A stretch of DNA of 64,000 bases from Sclerodactyla briareus (lineage: Eukaryota; Echinodermata; Holothuroidea; Dendrochirotida; Sclerodactylidae), in NCBI GenBank assembly GCA_026419785.1, contig JAODTK010003765.1:124001-188000 (forward strand), given 5' to 3'. Position numbers and translations under genes: made by a program. How positions within the stretch are numbered: the first letter of the stretch is position 1; each line of letters begins with the position of its first letter. The notes below the pieces were generated by a model. It was not told where the DNA came from. It ran no database searches and worked only from the letters and a program-made list of their open reading frames with translations. Of this stretch, positions 60,080 through 64,000 are shown piece by piece.

Positions 60080-61940
60080 TTACCGTAATTTCTCAGACTG
60101 GTACTGGTAGAGATACTGGCCCACGCTCCTACGAGGAGCAAGACGACCAGGATGGGTTGGCAGCCCAACATAAAACAATAGTCCCGTTCTCCAAGCCAAG
60201 TGTAGATGGGTGCCCACAGCTGTCTTGAAAACTGTTATATCCTCAATGGATACATGCTGAATGGCAGTGCTTACGTTCGTACAGATTCTTGGGACGACGA
60301 GAGTAATTGTAGCAATCGTTGTTTTGCCGCACTGGTGTGTTAGAATTGCGGGCGTGTGCCGTGATTGACGCAGGCCAGGTTGTAAGAGGGACTTATGAGG
60401 CAGGACAATTGACCCTACAGCTTGCTTGTTTAAAATAAAAAGTAGTCCTGTTTTTCGGCGGACGTCAAGGGGTTCCAAACCCAGCTATTAACCATATGGT
60501 AGCACACCCAGGGGCTCTAGGTATATAGTCGCGTGTGATATAGCGAAGCCGTTCTTTTCTGGACAGATTCTATTAGGTCTATATTCTTTTTTGTATAAGG
60601 ATTCCCAGGCTGAGAAGCGTAATCCAACAGCGGTCTGACAGTGATCTGTAGTGCCTCAAGCTTTGTTGTTGATAAAGGAGTGTAAAGGTTCTACGGATGA
60701 ATTCCAAGGATCTGTTAGCTTTACCATAAATGTTCGGATGTGAGTATTTCAACTGAGGTTGTTTGAAAGATTAATCCTTAATAAGGATGGTGGTCCACCA
60801 CAGACAATACTTTGCCCAGTGTGTAGGGGTGGAGCTTACGAGATCGGGCATGAGTTAATGTCATGATAAAACATTGATCAGTGTTAATTTCATTTGCATT
60901 TAATCTGACCATCATGTAACTTATTTAGTCAGTCCTGGAGCATATTCGAATCATCTTCACTCCGCACTTACGATACACAACACAGTCGTCCGCAAAGAGA
61001 CGCCAGAGGAGCTGATGCCATCGAAGATCATTTATATACCAATATAGGAAAAGGAGAGGCCCAGTACTGTTCCCTGTGGTACACCCGAGGGTGACCTTTG
61101 CCCACCCTGATTTCTCACAGTTATCCATAACTCTTGAGTGCTGTGGGAAAGAAGGTTGTACCAAGTCAACCACGGGTTCCTTGTATGCCACATCAGCGAG
61201 TGTGGAAAGAAGCCTTTTATGGGCACAGGGTCAAACGCTTTGGGAAATCCATATCGCCATATCACCCTGAGAGTTAGGTCAAGAGAGTTGGCAAGGTCTG
61301 AAGTGTGGGAGTATTGAGTCTCGCAAAGAATAGCCAAGACGAAAGCCGTGCTGTTCATTTGTTAGACTGAATGATTTCAAGAGGGACCCATGATCTGCGA
61401 GGATAATGTGGCGAGCAACTTGCACAGATAGAGGTAATAAGTGAAACTGGGCGGAATTAAAGCCTGGTTTTCTATCGCCTTCTTGCAAAGGGTGTTATGT
61501 TGGCTTGCAACCAAAATTCAGGGACCTCTCCGGTTGTTTAGTGTCAAAGATCTCTGAAGATTGAGGGTAAGGCCGGGGCAATTTCATCGCCGGTAAGCGT
61601 CAATATGACTAGCAGTATCTCGTCTGGGCCAGAAGAAGCTTGTGGGGAACCAGGGTTCTTTAACAGCTTTAAGACACCAGTAGTTGTCAAAAAGTAATAT
61701 TTTCCATGAGCGGAATATTATATAGTACAATGGAAATCGTCTGGATTTTCACTCGTGAACACAGAACAAAACTGCTGCTTATTTAGAATATCTGATTGCC
61801 GCATTTTCAGCCACCAAACCTCCCGTCTGCGATAATGCAGGGATGCCAAAACTGTGTTCTGTCCGTGTCAAAAAAAAAAACACAAAAAAAAAAACAAAAA
61901 CCAAACAAAAAAAAAAAAAAAAAAAAAAAAAACCCCCCCC

Positions 61941-62026
<86 letters not shown>

Positions 62027-62076
62027 AAAAAAAAAAAAAAAAAAAAAAAAAAACCCAAAAACAAAAAAACAAAAAA

Positions 62077-62117
<41 letters not shown>

Positions 62118-62134
62118 CCCCACCCCACTTTAAA

Positions 62135-62191
<57 letters not shown>

Positions 62192-62570
62192 AAAAAAAAA
62201 AAAACAAAAAACAAAAAAAAAAACAAACAAAAAAACCCTAAGCTCTAAGGAACATAAAATCTGGGGGATTCCAACAAATATTTGTAGTACGTCCCTATAG
62301 AATTTCTTGATATTTTATGTGTTTCTCTCCTGAATTTACGATATCGTTCACAGCTGATTGTAGTATTTAATCTCCGGTGAGAGTTATAAGCACGGTGTTT
62401 GCGGCCTGTGATGCGTTGATCCTGCTATCAAGCCATGGAGAGATATGGCGCTTGCTCACAATTTTGGAGGGGATGAATGAATCCATAGCATCCTGGATGG
62501 TTAGCACAGAACTCGTTGTAGAGGGAGTTCACTGAGACCTCAGAAGTAGAGTTGGGAAGTCAAGAACCTC
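60080..62570 (-). pseudogene. Reverse transcriptase and C-terminal domain of the minus LINE
   Basis: Blocks: QDAMDSFIPSKIVSKRHISP (about 62495-62435, shifted), YRKFRRETHK (about 62345-62315), ILNKQQFCSVFTSENPDDFH (about 61795-61735), SGPDEILLVIL (61640-61605), VPEFWLQANITP (61528-61490), NEQHGFRLGYS (about 61365-61330), SGVPQGTV (about 61092-61068), LFADDCVVYRK (about 61003-60970), and a C-terminal KTAVGTHLH (about 60231-60204). The catalytic FADD is intact. Stops and shifts are frequent. Confidence 0.85.
61870..62235. repeat. A-rich homopolymer tract with single C interruptions
   Basis: About 366 bp of A broken only by C, either single or in short runs. It sits inside the minus-strand LINE ORF2, between the YRKFRRETHK linker and the block just before the reverse transcriptase core. 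Neighbouring protein blocks on either side are otherwise close together, so it looks inserted or artefactual. Lys-only and Phe-only ORFs through it are compositional. Confidence 0.9.
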
Positions 62571-62689
62571 TCGGTTCAATCCCTATGTGCCGCTTTAAAC
62601 ATCTCCAAATCTGCCCTACGGTACATGTATATTTTCGTGGTCTTTGTTTAGAGATTCCTTGGTGTAGTGCTAACAATGAGAACGGGAAT

Positions 62690-63400
62690 GCCAATCATGG
62701 TCACTGCTGCGGCGCACGACCCAGGAATCGCTCAACACACACCCGTGTCGACGGCTTCGTCGTAAAAACGAGGTCAAGAATGTTATTGCATCTAGTGGGT
62801 GACCTGAGATGTTTCTCGACCAAAAAATCTTGCTGCGATGTTCGACAGCATTTGAGGGAAAGGTTGAATATGACCCGCCGCACGGACAGAAAGGGAAGCC
62901 CAGACTATGCTAGGGAAGTTAAAATCCCCTCCTAAAATGATATGGCCGGTAGTCGAGTTACCAATCGTATCTAATGAGCAGCGCAATGATCCAGATACTC
63001 GCCAGACAGAGTTACCGAGGGTGGGAGATCTGTAAAAGGAGCCAATTGTAATATCCTGGCACCGTGTATTATGTGTATTTTGAAAGAGACCCAAACTATC
63101 TCGCAATTGGAGTCTAACTCGACCGATGGTGTTAAGCCACAGGTCGTGCGCAGGGCAACAAGAACTCCTCCCCTAGATATTCCCGTGTTACTGTCTTTAC
63201 GGACGACTGTAAAGCAGAGGGGAAAAGCTCACTACTAAGGATGTTTCATCAGTGGGTTTCTGTAACCTATTATCACATCAGGACTAGTAGTTTTCAAGTA
63301 CACACTGCCAGGTCAGCCACCTTGTTGTTGATACTACAAAAATTTATAAACCACACTTAAGGAATTCATATTCATGTTATGGAGGCCCTACTGTGCACAC
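62690..63400 (-). pseudogene. APE-type endonuclease domain of the minus LINE
   Basis: Blocks read on the minus strand: NNKVADLAVYLKTTSPDVII (about 63350-63285), FTVVRKDSNTGISRGGVLVAL (about 63210-63150), SNCEIVWVSFK (about 63115-63080), ITIGSFYRSP (about 63055-63025), GHIILGGDFNFPSI (62946-62905), and RCNNILDLVFTTKPS (about 62795-62750). These are the ETWL, GG, FYRPP, GDFN and LDL.F/T signatures of APE endonucleases, with several in long single-frame runs. Confidence 0.85.
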
Positions 63401-63629
63401 AGGTCTCTTGAAGATGGTCTTAGAACCAGTTAGTACCGTCTATCAATATCAAGGGACTAGGTTTGGAGTGAAATCAGCAGTGTAAGGCGAGAGACCTACT
63501 GTTAACTGTACGGAGGAAGATGTAGCAGAGGTAAGCCATAAACATATGCCCATGGGATTCACCCAGACAGAAAAAAAGAAAAACGATACTGAGGCTAGCA
63601 TCAGATTTGCTAGCAAACAGCAGGAAAAG

Positions 63630-63845
63630 CATGATTAGGGTGGTCGCAGTTGACACATATCCACTTACGTTACTGTCTTTGCAACAATGCGTATGGGAAG
63701 ACATCATGCCCATTGAAATCCCACATGGTACCTTGTCAATTTGTCACAGCAGACCGCAGCTCGGCCCCATTTGCCGCCTTGCTTGCAAACACACAGGGAT
63801 ATTTCGCTTATAAGGACCGGGGCTCGGATGTAGGTCGCCAGCTTG
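63630..63845 (-). pseudogene. 2A-like peptide and PHD-type zinc finger of the minus LINE
   Basis: The minus strand at 63841-63816 reads GDLHPSPGP. It is followed by CVCKQGGKWGRAAVCCDK (about 63792-63740, one frame away), then YHVG, and, after a gap, WICVNCDHPNHAFP (about 63661-63620). The Cys/His order C..C, CC..C, H, C..C is that of a PHD-type finger. The 2A consensus is D(V/I)ExNPGP; here E is replaced by H and N by S, so ribosome skipping is doubtful. In related retrotransposons this peptide lies near the N-terminus. Confidence 0.7.
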
Positions 63846-63879
63846 GACAATAATACCATTGAGAGGCAGTACTGGCATG

Positions 63880-64000
63880 ATGTCAACCGGATATGTTGTG
63901 AGAGGTTGATGAGTAATATGAGACCCCAACTAACATGAGGGAGGGTTAACACCTGTGTGAGGGATCACTCAAATATGATTCCGCTGCAAACAATATTTAT
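63880..64000. other. 5' flank of the minus LINE to window end
   Basis: No further domain seen. It may hold the 5' untranslated region of the LINE. Confidence 0.3.

Larger units (their letters stand above)
60060..63880 (-). mobile_element. LINE with 2A-like peptide, PHD-type finger, endonuclease and reverse transcriptase
   Basis: Minus-strand non-LTR retrotransposon reading from about 63880 to 60080. Domain order is 2A-like GDLHPSPGP, Cys-rich finger, APE endonuclease, reverse transcriptase, C-terminal domain. This layout is known from Jockey-superfamily (CR1/L2-like) elements of aquatic invertebrates. It is complete apart from many indels and an A-rich insert at 61870-62235. Its 3' end lies about 30-50 bp from the 3' tail of the plus-strand LINE. 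Confidence 0.85.

Noticed and set aside
61796..62300. Long Lys-only and Phe-only ORFs of 96-150 codons
   Set aside because: They are read from the A-rich tract and have no composition or motif of a protein.

Overview
The window looks like a piece of metazoan (probably marine invertebrate) nuclear genome made almost entirely of transposable-element sequence. It has no bacterial gene density and no long uninterrupted host ORF. Coding homology appears only as short blocks that hop between frames. The recognisable families are a Polinton/Maverick protein-primed DNA polymerase B, three APE-type LINEs (one with an SGNH-type ORF1, one with a PHD-type finger and a 2A-like peptide), a hAT-type MITE and tRNA-derived SINEs, a mix common in invertebrates. 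Single-base indels outnumber substitutions in several repeat pairs and in nearly every ORF. The sequence may therefore carry residual long-read errors, and not every frameshift need be a real mutation.

Layout. 1-19.4 kb: two tandem composite repeats. A core of about 3.3-3.5 kb occurs twice in the same orientation (about 4360-7860 and 12615-15862). Core 1 lies between inverted arms A (1-1250, running off the window) and A' (7945-9415). Core 2 lies between a different pair of inverted arms, B (9820-12610) and B' (16495-19365). The outer tip of B' passes into a TCCGAG hexanucleotide array. 19.5-21.1 kb: unassigned. 21.1-38.2 kb: a probable degraded Polinton of about 17 kb. The polymerase gene is on the minus strand at the left end, element-like structural or membrane protein remnants are on the plus strand at 33.4-37.9 kb, and a second, outward-facing copy of the polymerase 3' end sits at the right end. 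A minus-strand LINE fragment, low-complexity tracts and a three-copy GC-rich dispersed repeat lie inside it. 38.2-56.3 kb: mostly unassigned, with two tRNA-derived SINEs, a GC-rich island, some short ORFs, and three diverged blocks resembling immunoglobulin-domain exons (41.8, 47.3 and 56.1 kb). 56.5-60.03 kb: plus-strand CR1/L2-type LINE with ORF1 (SGNH) and ORF2 (endonuclease plus reverse transcriptase). 60.06-63.9 kb: minus-strand LINE (2A-like peptide, PHD-type finger, endonuclease, reverse transcriptase), interrupted by an A-rich tract of about 366 bp. The two LINEs meet tail to tail.

Nothing here forms a working host operon or pathway. The functional logic is that of mobile elements: protein-primed self-replication for the Polinton, and target-primed reverse transcription for the LINEs, which presumably also serve the SINEs. 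The least explained parts are the shared core framed by two unrelated inverted-arm pairs, and the triplicated Ig-like exon blocks.
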